From: Vescimonas cirricatena
GTDB taxonomy: Bacteria > Bacillota > Clostridia > Oscillospirales > Oscillospiraceae
DNA length: 64,000 nt
Assembly: GCF_020687045.1 (NCBI RefSeq)
Contig: NZ_JAJEPW010000006.1
Location: forward strand, 1-64,000
Direction: 5' to 3'
This document shows, one piece after another, positions 16,646-25,573 of the stretch. The translations under genes were made by a program, and so were the position numbers. Position 1 is the first letter of the stretch. Every line of letters starts with the position of its first letter. The notes beneath the pieces were generated by a model. The model ran no database searches. It was given only the letters and a program-made list of their open reading frames with translations, and had not been told where the DNA came from.

Positions 16646-17482
16646 GTGAAAGATATCTCCATGCAAGAGCTGAAAAACATCGCCACGCAGATGCGTATGA
16701 AGGTCATCGACATGATCTACAAGGCCCAGTCCGGTCATCCCGGCGGATCCCTGTCTGCGGCAGATTTTGTCACCGCCTGCTACTTCAAATACATGAACCT
16801 GGACCCCAAGAACCCCCGCTGGGAGGACCGGGACCGCATGGTGCTCTCCAAGGGCCATGTCTGCCCCATCCAGTATGCCTGCCTGGCTACCGTGGGCTTC
16901 TTCCCTGAGTCCGTGCTGGACACCCTGCGCAAGGAAGGCTCCATGCTTCAGGGTCACCCCTCCATGAACCGCTGCCCCGGCATCGACATCTCCACCGGCT
17001 CCCTGGGTCAGGGTCTGGCCTGCGCCGCCGGTATGGCTCTGGCCGGTAAGCTGGACCACAAGGACTACAAGGTCTTCTGCGTGGTGGGCGACGGCGAGGC
17101 CCAGGAGGGCGAGATCTGGGAGGCTGCCAACACCGCTCACAAGTACGGTCTGGACAACCTGATCGTTTTCGTGGATAACAACAACCTGCAGCTGGACGGC
17201 ACCTGCGACGAGATCATGCCCAACGGCGACCTGGGCGAGAAGTTCCGTGCCTTCGGCTGGGAGGTCCTGGAGCTCGACGGCCACAGCATGGAGGAGATCA
17301 CCGCCTCCATCGACAAGTGCTATGCCTCCCAGAACGGCAAGCCCAAGTGCCTGTATGCCCACACCGTCAAGGGCAAGGGCGTTTCCTTCATGGAAAACCA
17401 GTGCGGCTGGCACGGCGTTGCCCCCAACGATGAGCAGTATAAGCAGGCCATGGCTGAGCTGGAAGCCCAGCTGATCCACTAA
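16646..17482 (+). CDS. Transketolase, N-terminal subunit
   Basis: A 278-residue TPP-binding half of a split transketolase. The TPP signature GDGEAQEGEIWEAANTA and later FVDNNNLQLDG are intact, and GHPGGSLSAAD near the N-terminus is the phosphate/TPP loop. The start is taken as GTG 16646, with GAGGTGA just upstream; the GTG at 16637 overlaps that site. With the next gene it transfers two-carbon ketol units between sugar phosphates, or related ketoses, in the cytoplasm. It is first in the operon controlled by the two operators. Confidence 0.93.
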   Translation: MKDISMQELKNIATQMRMKVIDMIYKAQSGHPGGSLSAADFVTACYFKYMNLDPKNPRWEDRDRMVLSKGHVCPIQYACLATVGFFPESVLDTLRKEGSMLQGHPSMNRCPGIDISTGSLGQGLACAAGMALAGKLDHKDYKVFCVVGDGEAQEGEIWEAANTAHKYGLDNLIVFVDNNNLQLDGTCDEIMPNGDLGEKFRAFGWEVLELDGHSMEEITASIDKCYASQNGKPKCLYAHTVKGKGVSFMENQCGWHGVAPNDEQYKQAMAELEAQLIH

Positions 17483-17499
17483 GCAAGGAGGAAAGAGCA

Positions 17500-18438
17500 A
17501 TGAGCGAAAAGAAAAAGATCGCTACCCGCGAAGGCTTCGGCAAGGAGATCGTGGCCCTGGGCAAGGAAAACCCTGACATTCTGGTGGTGGATATTGATAT
17601 CGGCAAGAGCTGCAAGACCGGCGACTTCCGCAAGGAGCTGCCCCAGCAGTATCTGAATGTGGGCATCGCCGAGCAGAACGGTGCAGGCCTGGCTGCGGGT
17701 CTTGCCACCTGCGGCAAGGTCCCCTTCGTGGTCACCTACGCCGTGTTCGGCTCCCTGCGTATGTGCGAAATGATCCGCCAGGAGGTCTGCTATCCCAACC
17801 TGAACGTGAAGATCGCCTGCTCCCACGGCGGCGTGACCCCCGCCAACGACGGCGCCTCCCACCAGTCCATCGAGGACATGGGTGTGCTGCGCACCATCCC
17901 CAACATGACCGTGATCATGCCGGCGGACTATAACGCCGCCCGCAAGCTGGTCCGCCAGGCCGCCGAGACCTACGGCCCCATGTATCTGCGCTTCACCCGT
18001 GACGCCGTGCCCCAGATCTATGACGAGGACGTGGAGTTCACCATCGGCAAGGCCCACCAGATTCAGGACGGCAAGGACGTGGCCATCATCGCCAACGGCG
18101 ACACCGTGTGCCTGGCCATCGAGGCCGCCAAGGTCCTGGCCGGTAAGGGCATCTCCGCCCGCGTGCTGGATATGCACACCATCAAGCCCCTGGACGTGGA
18201 GGCCGTCACCGCCGCCATCAACGACATCGGCAAGGTCATCACCGTGGAGGACCACAACATCATCAACGGCCTGGGCTCCGCCGTGTGCGAGGTAGCCGCC
18301 GAGATGGGCAAGGGCCTTGTCAAGCGCGTTGGTATCCGGGATCAGTTCGGTCAGTCCGCCCCCTATGAGCGCCTGCTGGCCATGAACGGCGTGACCGTTG
18401 AGGACATCGTGGCCATCGCCGAGAGCATGAACGCCTAA
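17500..18438 (+). CDS. Transketolase, C-terminal subunit
   Basis: A 312-residue partner carrying the pyrimidine-binding and C-terminal domains. Landmarks are NVGIAEQNGAGLAAGLA (catalytic Glu of the TPP-activating site), YAVFGSLRMCEMIRQ and HGGVTPANDGASHQ. AAGGAGG precedes the ATG. The 17-bp gap to the first half indicates co-expression of an alpha2beta2 enzyme. Split transketolases often serve special catabolic routes rather than the central pentose pathway, which fits the TRAP neighbourhood. Confidence 0.93.
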   Translation: MSEKKKIATREGFGKEIVALGKENPDILVVDIDIGKSCKTGDFRKELPQQYLNVGIAEQNGAGLAAGLATCGKVPFVVTYAVFGSLRMCEMIRQEVCYPNLNVKIACSHGGVTPANDGASHQSIEDMGVLRTIPNMTVIMPADYNAARKLVRQAAETYGPMYLRFTRDAVPQIYDEDVEFTIGKAHQIQDGKDVAIIANGDTVCLAIEAAKVLAGKGISARVLDMHTIKPLDVEAVTAAINDIGKVITVEDHNIINGLGSAVCEVAAEMGKGLVKRVGIRDQFGQSAPYERLLAMNGVTVEDIVAIAESMNA

Positions 18439-18465
18439 CATCGGAAAAATCAGGAGGTTATCATT

Positions 18466-19404
18466 ATGAGAATCGGTTTTGTTGGCTGCGGCGCCATCGG
18501 CAGCTGCTATGCAAGCTATCTGTCCCGGAAGCATGAGGTCTGCGTGCTGGATACCTATGCCCCGGTGATTGAATCCATCAAGAAGAACGGCATTCTCCTG
18601 GACGAGTGCGCCCCCGGCAGCGGCACCGGTGAGACCGTGTCCTTCCGCCCGGCCATGGCCACCACCGACCCCAAGGAGATCGGCGTGGTGGACCTGCTGA
18701 TCGTGTTCGTGCACTATCAGTATCTGGAGGCCGCCGTGCGCAACGCTCTGCCCATGATCGACCGGCACACCATGATCCTGTGCCTGCAGAACGGCCTGGG
18801 CAACTATGACGAGATCGCCAAGGTGGTTCCCGAGGAGCAGATCATCATCGGCAACACCGCCTTCGGCGCCACCCCCATGGAGCCCGGCCATGTGAAGCAC
18901 ACCGGCACCGGTGTGACCAACATGGGCTCCCTGAAGGCCCCCAAGGAGAACGTGGAGCGCATGGCCGAGGCCCTGCGCGAGGCCGGCCTGGAGGTCTGCG
19001 TCCACGAGAACGTCATGAACGCCATCTGGCACAAGCTGCTGGCCAACGTGGCCATCAACGGCATGAGCGCCCTGCTGGAGACCAAGAACGGCTTTGTGGA
19101 CGGCAACCAGTATGCCCACGAGGCCGCCCGGATGCTGGTGGAGGAGGCCATCACCGTGGCCAACGCCTGCGGCTGCACCCTGGACCACGACGCCGAGCTG
19201 GAGCACGCCTATGAGGTGTCCCGCATGACCGACGAGACCATCAGCTCCATGGTGCAGGACGTGACCCATCACCGGGAGACCGAGATCCGCATCATCACCG
19301 GCGCTGTGTGCCGCCTGGGCCGGGAGCACGGCATCGCCACTCCCTGCAACGACCTGATGCTGCAGCTGGTGCTGGCCAAGCAGTCCATCTATCTGGGCCG
19401 CTGA
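18466..19404 (+). CDS. Ketopantoate reductase-family (ApbA/PanE) dehydrogenase
   Basis: A 312-residue NAD(P)-dependent 2-ketoacid reductase or 2-hydroxyacid dehydrogenase. The Rossmann motif is GCGAIGS at the N-terminus. The catalytic Lys and Asn region appears as IWHKLLANVAINGMSALLE. No pantothenate genes are nearby. Its place after the transketolase pair suggests it acts on the imported sugar acid or hydroxy acid. It is the third gene of the operon (AGGAGG before ATG) and is followed by a terminator. Confidence 0.88.
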   Translation: MRIGFVGCGAIGSCYASYLSRKHEVCVLDTYAPVIESIKKNGILLDECAPGSGTGETVSFRPAMATTDPKEIGVVDLLIVFVHYQYLEAAVRNALPMIDRHTMILCLQNGLGNYDEIAKVVPEEQIIIGNTAFGATPMEPGHVKHTGTGVTNMGSLKAPKENVERMAEALREAGLEVCVHENVMNAIWHKLLANVAINGMSALLETKNGFVDGNQYAHEAARMLVEEAITVANACGCTLDHDAELEHAYEVSRMTDETISSMVQDVTHHRETEIRIITGAVCRLGREHGIATPCNDLMLQLVLAKQSIYLGR

Positions 19405-19455
19405 CAAAAATTACACAGTCAAACACATCTTCTTTTACCCTTTTCCCCTCCGAAA

Positions 19456-19497
19456 GCAGCGGACGGCAGACAAAAGCTGCCGTCCGCTGCGCGTTTT
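19456..19497 (+). terminator. Intrinsic terminator of transketolase operon
   Basis: GCAGCGGACGGCAG and CTGCCGTCCGCTGC (19456-19490), followed by GCGTTTTG. Confidence 0.8.
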
Positions 19498-19593
19498 GAT
19501 GTCTTGGTGAAACTTTTACTTGACGGTATTCAAACTTTGTACTATGTTATACATATGTTATAGAGTTAACAGTCCCATAAAGGAGCGATTTAT

Positions 19594-20325
19594 ATGAGTG
19601 ATACCCCCGGCTATGTGAAAAATCTGAAGAAGGAGTCGGTGGTGCAGAGCGTTATCAACTGCCTGACCGATGCCATGCGCAATAAGCAGCTCAAGCCCGG
19701 AGACCGCATTCCGCCGGAGCCGGATCTGGCCGCCTCCATGGGCGTGGCCCGCAGCTCCGTGCGGGAGGCCATCAAAATTCTCACCTATCTGGGCGTGCTG
19801 GAGAGCAAGCGCTCCGAGGGGACCTTCGTTTGCAGCGGCTTTCAGGAGAGCATGATCGACCCCATGATCTATGGCATGATCCTGAACCAGGACTCCTTTG
19901 ACAACCTGATGGAGCTGCGCGAGATGGTAGAGGCCGGCATCATGCGCCTGGCCAGCGCCAAGTATAATGAGGAGGACGGCCGGGTGCTGGAGCAGCTCCT
20001 GGACCAGATGCGCGGCATCGTCCGCGGCGATGGCCAGGACAAGGTGGAGCGCTTTTTCGCCGTGGACAACCAGTTCCACGACATGGTGTCCCAGATGGGA
20101 AAGAACCCCCTGGCCGACAAGATCAGCCGGGTGGTGCGCACCCTGACCCACGCCGTCCGGTATGAAACGGTCAGCACCATGATCAACACCGGCCGGGGCG
20201 AGGAGCTGCTGGAGGCCCACAGCGACCTGTTCGAGACCCTGCGCAGCCGCCGCCAGGACAACGTGGAGGAGATCGTCCGGGCCACCTATTTCAAAGCGGC
20301 CCTGTATGGCCAGGAGAAGAACTGA
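19594..20325 (+). CDS. GntR-family regulator with FCD domain (FadR subfamily)
   Basis: A 243-residue transcription factor. The N-terminal winged helix spans about residues 10-75 (KPGDRIPPEPDLAASMGVAR, SSVREAIKILTYLGVLESKR). The C-terminal all-helical FCD domain binds a small carboxylate through a metal site. It is the nearest candidate for the TTTGTCnGACA sites at the TRAP and transketolase promoters. Its own upstream region has TTGACG at 19520 but no clear copy of that operator. AAAGGAG precedes the start. Confidence 0.92.
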   Translation: MSDTPGYVKNLKKESVVQSVINCLTDAMRNKQLKPGDRIPPEPDLAASMGVARSSVREAIKILTYLGVLESKRSEGTFVCSGFQESMIDPMIYGMILNQDSFDNLMELREMVEAGIMRLASAKYNEEDGRVLEQLLDQMRGIVRGDGQDKVERFFAVDNQFHDMVSQMGKNPLADKISRVVRTLTHAVRYETVSTMINTGRGEELLEAHSDLFETLRSRRQDNVEEIVRATYFKAALYGQEKN

Positions 20326-20335
20326 ATTCCATAAA

Positions 20336-20372
20336 AAAATCTCAAAGGGCCAAAGCCCTTTGAGATTTTTTT
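20336..20372. terminator. Bidirectional terminator
   Basis: CTCAAAGGG-ccaaag-CCCTTTGAG (20341-20364) is flanked by A-rich and T-rich tracts on both sides, serving the GntR gene (+) and the IMPase-like gene (-). Confidence 0.88.
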
Positions 20373-20373
20373 C

Positions 20374-21135
20374 TTATTCCGGCAGGCCCTGCCGCATTTC
20401 CCGACAGGCGGCGTTGGTGATGAATACCGAGCCCGGGCGCAGGGGGTCCAGGAAGGAGCCGTCCAGCCGGACGGCGACGCCTCCGGCCTCCTGGGCGATC
20501 AAAGACCCGGCGGCATAGTCCCAGGGAGACAGTCGGCACTCGAAGAAGATCTCCGCCCGGCCGCAGGCCACCATGCAGCAATCCAGGGCCGCCGAGGCAA
20601 ACCGCCGGTAGTCCAGGCACCGGTCATACAGGTGCCGCAGGATGGCAAAGTGCCGGTCGGTATAGCTGCGGTCATAGATGGTGGAGCCGCAGGCCACAAT
20701 GGCGTGGGCGGCATCCCGGGAGCTGGCGCGGATGGGCGCGCCGTTGAGGGTGGCCCCGCAGCCCCTTTGAGCGGCGAACAGCTCGCCCACAAAGGGGTTA
20801 TACACCACGCCGTATTCCGTCTGTCCGTTGTGGACCAGGGCCACGGACACGCTGCTGCAATTCATGCGGCGGGTGAAATTGGTGGTGCCGTCGATGGGGT
20901 CCACCACAAAAATCCAGGGGTGGGTCAGAGCGGGCCGCTCCCCCTCCTCGCCGAAAAACTCCGCCTCCGGCAGCAGCTTCAACAGCTCCTGCCGTAGAAA
21001 CACCTGCACGGCCTCGTCATATTGGGTCACCAGGTCCGCCGGGCCGTGCTTCTCCCGGGTGACGTTCTGAATGTCGTGGGCGGAGAGGACAATGTCCCCC
21101 GCCCGGCGCACAATGTCGATGATCTGCTCCAGCAT
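20374..21135 (-). CDS. Inositol monophosphatase-family phosphatase
   Basis: A 253-residue Mg2+-dependent phosphomonoesterase of the SuhB/IMPase/CysQ superfamily. Metal-site motifs are EFFGEEGE, DPIDGTTNF and WDYAAGSLIAQEAGG, all intact. The substrate may be inositol phosphate, a nucleotide such as pAp, or a sugar phosphate. The start has AAGGAGC and lies 2 bp after the amidohydrolase stop. It is the last gene of the long minus-strand run. Confidence 0.92.
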   Translation of the reverse strand: MLEQIIDIVRRAGDIVLSAHDIQNVTREKHGPADLVTQYDEAVQVFLRQELLKLLPEAEFFGEEGERPALTHPWIFVVDPIDGTTNFTRRMNCSSVSVALVHNGQTEYGVVYNPFVGELFAAQRGCGATLNGAPIRASSRDAAHAIVACGSTIYDRSYTDRHFAILRHLYDRCLDYRRFASAALDCCMVACGRAEIFFECRLSPWDYAAGSLIAQEAGGVAVRLDGSFLDPLRPGSVFITNAACREMRQGLPE

Positions 21136-21137
21136 AC

Positions 21138-22724
21138 TTAGCTCCTTCTGACGATCTGCCCGGCCATGACGCCGGTGTATTGGCCGCCGTCGATGACCGG
21201 CTGTCCGGCCACCAGCACGGTGTCCAGCCCCTCCGCCATGCGGCAGGGGTCCTGATACGTCCCCGGCTCCCGCAGGTCCTCCGGGGCAAACACGTTGATA
21301 TCCGCCTGGGCCCCGGGGGTCAGCACGCCCCGGTCCTTCATGCCCAGCACCGCCGCCGGGCGGCCCGTCATCTTGTGGATGGCCGCCTCCGGCGTCAGGT
21401 CCCCCCGCTCCCGGACGAACCGGGTCAGCAGGTGGACAAAGGTGCCGTATACCCGGGGATGGGGCTGGCCCTCCGTGGGATAGGTGGAGTCGGAGATCAG
21501 GTTGGAGAAGGGATCTTGCAGAATGGCGGCGATGTCCTCCTCGTGGGCCATGAAGTCGATCATGGTGATCTCCCCCTGCTCCCGCACCAGCAGGTCGCAG
21601 CAGCAGGTCAGGGGGTCCTGGCCGGTCAGCTCCGCGATCTGCTGCAGGCTCATGCCCTGATAGGGGTGATCCTCCGGGCAGTGGAGACTGGTGAGAAAAA
21701 TGCCGTCCCAGCCCGCCAGCTTGGCGATGTCGTCAAAGCCATCGCCGCTTTCGATGCGCCGGGCCAGCAGCTTCCGCTGGTCCGGGTCCCCCAGGCGGCG
21801 GACAATGGCCTCCATGCCCCCGGCCAGAAACTCCGGCGGCAGGATGTGCAGCAGCTGGGTGGACCCGGCGGTGTAGGGATACACGTCGCAGGACAGGTCC
21901 AGCCCCTCCTGCCTGGCCCGGTCCAGCAGAGCCAGCACCTGGGGGATCTTGCGGTTCCAGTTGTCCCGGCCCATGGCCTTCAGGTGGGAGATATGCACCG
22001 GGGCCTTCAGGGCCCGGGCCACCTCCACCATCTCCCGGGCGGCCTCCACCACGCCGCCGCCCTCCTGGCGCATATGCACGGTGATGGGGATGCTCTGCCC
22101 CGCCAGCGGGGCCAGGGCCCGGATCAGCTCGTCGGTGGTATAGAAGCACTCCGGCGCATAGCCCAGGCCCAGGGACACGCCCAGGGCCCCGTCGGCCAAA
22201 GCCCCCTCCAGCCGCCGGTGAATGGCGGCGTAGTGCTCCGGCTCCAGGCGCTGCACCTGATACCCGGCCACGCTGGCCCGGACGGTACCGGCTCCCGCCA
22301 GCATCCCCGTGTGCAGTGGGGCTGCAGGCTGGGCGGCGAAATACTCCGCCAGGGTCTCCCGGGCCGCCTCCGGCGGCACCCGGCCGCAGATGGGCTCCAG
22401 ATACGAGGTGATGGCCGGCAGGTTCTCCGGCCCCACCGGGGCGCAGGACAGGCCGCAGTTGCCGTTGACGATGGTGGTGAGCCCCTGGCGCAGCTCCAGC
22501 TCCCCGAAGCCGGGCCGGAAGGCCGCGGCGTCGGCGTGGCGGTGGATGTCGATAAAGCCCGGGGTCACCCACCTGCCCCGGGCGTCGATGACCCGGGCGG
22601 CCTGGGCCTGGGGCAGCGGCTCCACGGCGGCGATTCTGCCGCCGGACACCGCCACGTCCGCCTGGATGCCGGGGCGGCCGGCGCCGTCATAGACGGTTCC
22701 GCCCCGGATGATCAGATCAAACAT
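21138..22724 (-). CDS. N-acyl-D-amino-acid deacylase-like amidohydrolase
   Basis: A 528-residue metal-dependent amidohydrolase of the D-aminoacylase family, which frees D-amino acids from N-acyl or related amides. The metal ligands appear in FIDIHRHAD, the family Cys ligand in VNGNCGLSCAP, and later histidines in VHMRQEGG and HISHLKAMG. The C-terminal half ends with the usual composite beta-sandwich. A start site (AAGGGAA) lies 22 bp after the histidine kinase stop. A dihydroorotase- or hydantoinase-like activity cannot be excluded. The context does not indicate the substrate. Confidence 0.87.
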   Translation of the reverse strand: MFDLIIRGGTVYDGAGRPGIQADVAVSGGRIAAVEPLPQAQAARVIDARGRWVTPGFIDIHRHADAAAFRPGFGELELRQGLTTIVNGNCGLSCAPVGPENLPAITSYLEPICGRVPPEAARETLAEYFAAQPAAPLHTGMLAGAGTVRASVAGYQVQRLEPEHYAAIHRRLEGALADGALGVSLGLGYAPECFYTTDELIRALAPLAGQSIPITVHMRQEGGGVVEAAREMVEVARALKAPVHISHLKAMGRDNWNRKIPQVLALLDRARQEGLDLSCDVYPYTAGSTQLLHILPPEFLAGGMEAIVRRLGDPDQRKLLARRIESGDGFDDIAKLAGWDGIFLTSLHCPEDHPYQGMSLQQIAELTGQDPLTCCCDLLVREQGEITMIDFMAHEEDIAAILQDPFSNLISDSTYPTEGQPHPRVYGTFVHLLTRFVRERGDLTPEAAIHKMTGRPAAVLGMKDRGVLTPGAQADINVFAPEDLREPGTYQDPCRMAEGLDTVLVAGQPVIDGGQYTGVMAGQIVRRS

Positions 22725-22746
22725 GAGATTCCCTTCTTTTGCGCGA

Positions 22747-23949
22747 TTATTTCTTCCCGCCCGCAGGCAGGGTCACGATGAATCGGGTGGAGCGCCGGTC
22801 GCTTTCGCAGCGGATGGTTCCCTTATGCTCCCGGACGATGGCCTGGGCGATGGACAGCCCCAGGCCGAAGCCCCCCTGGGTGCGGCTGCCGTCGGCCCGG
22901 TAAAACCGCTCGAACAGATGGGGCAGCACCTCCGGCGGAATCGGCGGACCGCCGTTTTCCACCGTCAGCACGGCCCTTCGCTCCGCCTGGGTCAGGGTCA
23001 TGTGCACCCCGGCCCCCTGGGGGGCGTATTTGATGGCGTTGTCCAGCAGGACCCCCGCCACCTGCTGCAGCTGGTCCCGGCTACCGGTGACGGTGATGCC
23101 CTCGTCGATGTCATAGCTCAGCTGCCGCCCGGCCTCGAAGGCCACCGGCTCGAACCGCAGCGCCGTGTCCACCACGGCGTCGGACAGGTCCACCGGGACC
23201 ATGGCAGCCTTCAGCCGCCCGTCGTCGGCCCGGGACAGGGTCAGCATATCCTCCACCAGCCGCTTCATCCGCCGGCCGGACCAGCGGATGTTGTCCACAT
23301 ACGGCTGCTGGTCCGGCTGGACCGCCGTCTGCTGCATCAGGTCCGCCGAGGACAGGATCACCGTCAGGGGTGTTTTCAGCTCATGGGACGCGTCGGACAA
23401 AAACCGCCGCTGCTGGTCCAAAGACCGGGCCACCGGCCGGGCGGCAAGGCCCGCCAGCAGATAGCTGCACCCCAGCAGCACCGCCAGGGCCGCTACGCCT
23501 ACAATCAGGCACATTTTCACCACCGCCCGGAGGGTGGCGTCCTCCTGGGCGGCGTCGGTGAAGGCAATGCGGGTATACAGGGGGCCGTCGGCCCGGAGAT
23601 ACCGCAGATGATAGCTCCGCAGGATGCCGGAGGAATCCCCCTGCTCCAGGCAGGCGGTGACGATCTCCGCCATGGCATCCTGGTCATCCAGCTGGTAATA
23701 GCTGCTGCCGGACAGGCGCACGGTGCCGCTGGGGTACACGTCCGCCACAAAGCAGGGGGCGGCGGACCCCTCCCCGGGCAGGGAGGCGTCATACCGCCCG
23801 GTCTGGACCACCTGCATGAGCCGCTGGTTCACGGTGCGCTCCACGGCGGCCCGGCTGGACACCAGCACCCCCACGAACACCGCCAGCAGCACCGCCGTCA
23901 CCATGGCCATGTTGATGGCCACGATCTTCCAGCGAAGGCGGCGGATCAT
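22747..23949 (-). CDS. Sensor histidine kinase
   Basis: A 400-residue membrane kinase. Helix one is at residues 8-30, followed by an extracytoplasmic sensor of about 115 residues and a second helix at roughly 147-168. The H-box is SDASHELKTPL, followed by the N box (LLDNAIKYAPQ) and G boxes (GFGLGLSIAQ). It overlaps the response regulator by 4 bp, so the pair is coupled. No HAMP domain is clear. The signal is unknown. Confidence 0.93.
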   Translation of the reverse strand: MIRRLRWKIVAINMAMVTAVLLAVFVGVLVSSRAAVERTVNQRLMQVVQTGRYDASLPGEGSAAPCFVADVYPSGTVRLSGSSYYQLDDQDAMAEIVTACLEQGDSSGILRSYHLRYLRADGPLYTRIAFTDAAQEDATLRAVVKMCLIVGVAALAVLLGCSYLLAGLAARPVARSLDQQRRFLSDASHELKTPLTVILSSADLMQQTAVQPDQQPYVDNIRWSGRRMKRLVEDMLTLSRADDGRLKAAMVPVDLSDAVVDTALRFEPVAFEAGRQLSYDIDEGITVTGSRDQLQQVAGVLLDNAIKYAPQGAGVHMTLTQAERRAVLTVENGGPPIPPEVLPHLFERFYRADGSRTQGGFGLGLSIAQAIVREHKGTIRCESDRRSTRFIVTLPAGGKK

Positions 23950-24626
23950 GCCTCCACCTCCAGGAAATACCCCACCATCCGCCGGGTGCGGATGGACACG
24001 GCGGAGTGCAGATGGGCCAGCTTCCGCCGCAGGAAGCTGATATACACCTCCACGTTGTTGTCCTCGGCGTCGGAGTCATAGCCCCACACCTTCAGCAGCA
24101 GCTGCTCCTTGGGCACCACCCGGCCCTGGCTGCGCAGCAGCAGCTCCAGCATGTCGTATTCCCGGCGGCTCAGCCGCAGGGACCGCTCCCCGCAGGACAG
24201 CTGAAAGGTCCCCGGCTCCAGCCGCAGATCCCCGAAGGTGATGGCGTCGTCGGTCCGGGCGTCGCCGCCGCCCCGCCGCAGCAGGGAGCGCACGCAGGCC
24301 AGCAGCTCCTCCGGCTCAAAGGGCTTGGTGAGATAATAGTCCGCCCCGCAGTCCAGTCCCTGGACCCGGTCGGACAGGTCGCTGCGGGCCGTCAGCATCA
24401 GCACCGGCACGGCGTGGCCCCCGGTGCGCAGCTTCCGCAGCAGGGTGAACCCGTCCATCCCCGGCAGCATAGCGTCCAGCAGGATCAGGTCATACAGGTC
24501 CGTGGATGCATTGTCATAGCCGGACACGCCGTCGCTGCTGACGTCCACGGTGTAGCCCTGCCGCCGCAGCAGCTCCGCCAGGTTCCGGGCCAGGCGCTTT
24601 TCATCCTCGATCACAAGCAACCGCAT
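23946..24626 (-). CDS. OmpR/PhoB-family response regulator
   Basis: A 226-residue two-domain regulator. The receiver (1-120) has the acidic pair Glu7/Asp8, phospho-acceptor Asp51 (LILLDAMLPGMDG), and the conserved Thr and Lys (MLTARSD, YLTKPF). The C-terminal winged helix includes LSRREYDMLELLL and NNVEVYISFLRRKL. It is transcribed with its kinase, downstream of the DUF4340 lipoprotein, which may be a partner or target. Confidence 0.94.
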   Translation of the reverse strand: MRLLVIEDEKRLARNLAELLRRQGYTVDVSSDGVSGYDNASTDLYDLILLDAMLPGMDGFTLLRKLRTGGHAVPVLMLTARSDLSDRVQGLDCGADYYLTKPFEPEELLACVRSLLRRGGGDARTDDAITFGDLRLEPGTFQLSCGERSLRLSRREYDMLELLLRSQGRVVPKEQLLLKVWGYDSDAEDNNVEVYISFLRRKLAHLHSAVSIRTRRMVGYFLEVEA

Positions 24627-24641
24627 GGAGCGCCTCCTTCT

Positions 24642-25550
24642 TTATGCCAGGCCCGTCTGGGCCAGGGCCAGCAGCGGGGCCAGGGCCTCCGCGCTCATCA
24701 GATAAATGGTGTCGTCATCGGAAACGGTGACGCAGTAGCCTGCACCCCGCTGACCGCCTACCATCAGGGTGAAGCTGTGCTGCACCCCGTTATGGGTATA
24801 CTCCGCCGTCAGAACTGCACCCGGCTGGTCCAGCCCGCATAGGGCCGCTGCCCCGGCGCTGGGCCGCCAGTCCACACAGGCCGCCAGGTGCATATCCCCC
24901 AGCCAGGCAGTCAGGTCTGCCAGCTGATCCGTTACATCCCGGCCATCGGCGGTCCAGTCCCCCTCCGCAGGAGTCAGGGTAAAGCTGACGTCCCCGGCGG
25001 CAACGGTCAGGGACTGCACGTTCTCCGCCGTCAGCTGCGGAAGCTCCGGCAGGGCCATCATGTCATAGATGCTGCGGCCGATCTGGCTCAGCAGGTCCGG
25101 CACGGCGTACACCGTGGCCTCGGCCCCCTCCCGATAGACGTACACGCTGCCGTCGGACTCGCTGCCCAGGCGATAGGTGACGGACGTGTCCTGGCTGTCG
25201 GTGACGGTGACGTATTTGGTGGGGCTGTCCAGGCCGTAATCCGTCAGCTGGGCGGAGTTGGTGACCGGAGGCAGGTGCTCAATGCCCTGCACCGTCTCCA
25301 GCAGGGTCAGGGCATAGCTCTCGTCCAGGGGGAAGGTCTTGTCATCGGCCCACAGCCAGCGTCCGTTCTCCTCCCGGCTGAAGCGCAGGGTGGTGGAGCC
25401 GTTGCTGCACACCAGCCGCACTGGCACCGTCTCCTCCTCCTGGGGGACGTCCGGGTTCTCCGGCTGGGTGGGCTGCTCCTTTTGGCCGCAGCCCGCCAGG
25501 GCCAGCAGCATCAGCGCCAGCAGCAGGGCGCACAGGTTCCGTATCTTCAT
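24642..25550 (-). CDS. DUF4340 lipoprotein
   Basis: A 302-residue secreted lipoprotein with signal LALAGC and a Pro/Glu-rich linker, then repeated beta-rich segments typical of DUF4340 (LLETVQGIEHLPPVTN, YGLDSPTKYVTV). In other bacteria the family often accompanies ABC-type gliding or efflux genes; none is present here. The start at 25550 has AAAGGAG. It sits 15 bp before the response regulator, so it may share function with that two-component system. Confidence 0.75.
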   Translation of the reverse strand: MKIRNLCALLLALMLLALAGCGQKEQPTQPENPDVPQEEETVPVRLVCSNGSTTLRFSREENGRWLWADDKTFPLDESYALTLLETVQGIEHLPPVTNSAQLTDYGLDSPTKYVTVTDSQDTSVTYRLGSESDGSVYVYREGAEATVYAVPDLLSQIGRSIYDMMALPELPQLTAENVQSLTVAAGDVSFTLTPAEGDWTADGRDVTDQLADLTAWLGDMHLAACVDWRPSAGAAALCGLDQPGAVLTAEYTHNGVQHSFTLMVGGQRGAGYCVTVSDDDTIYLMSAEALAPLLALAQTGLA

Positions 25551-25573
25551 GGCAAATCTCCTTTGATCGTGTA

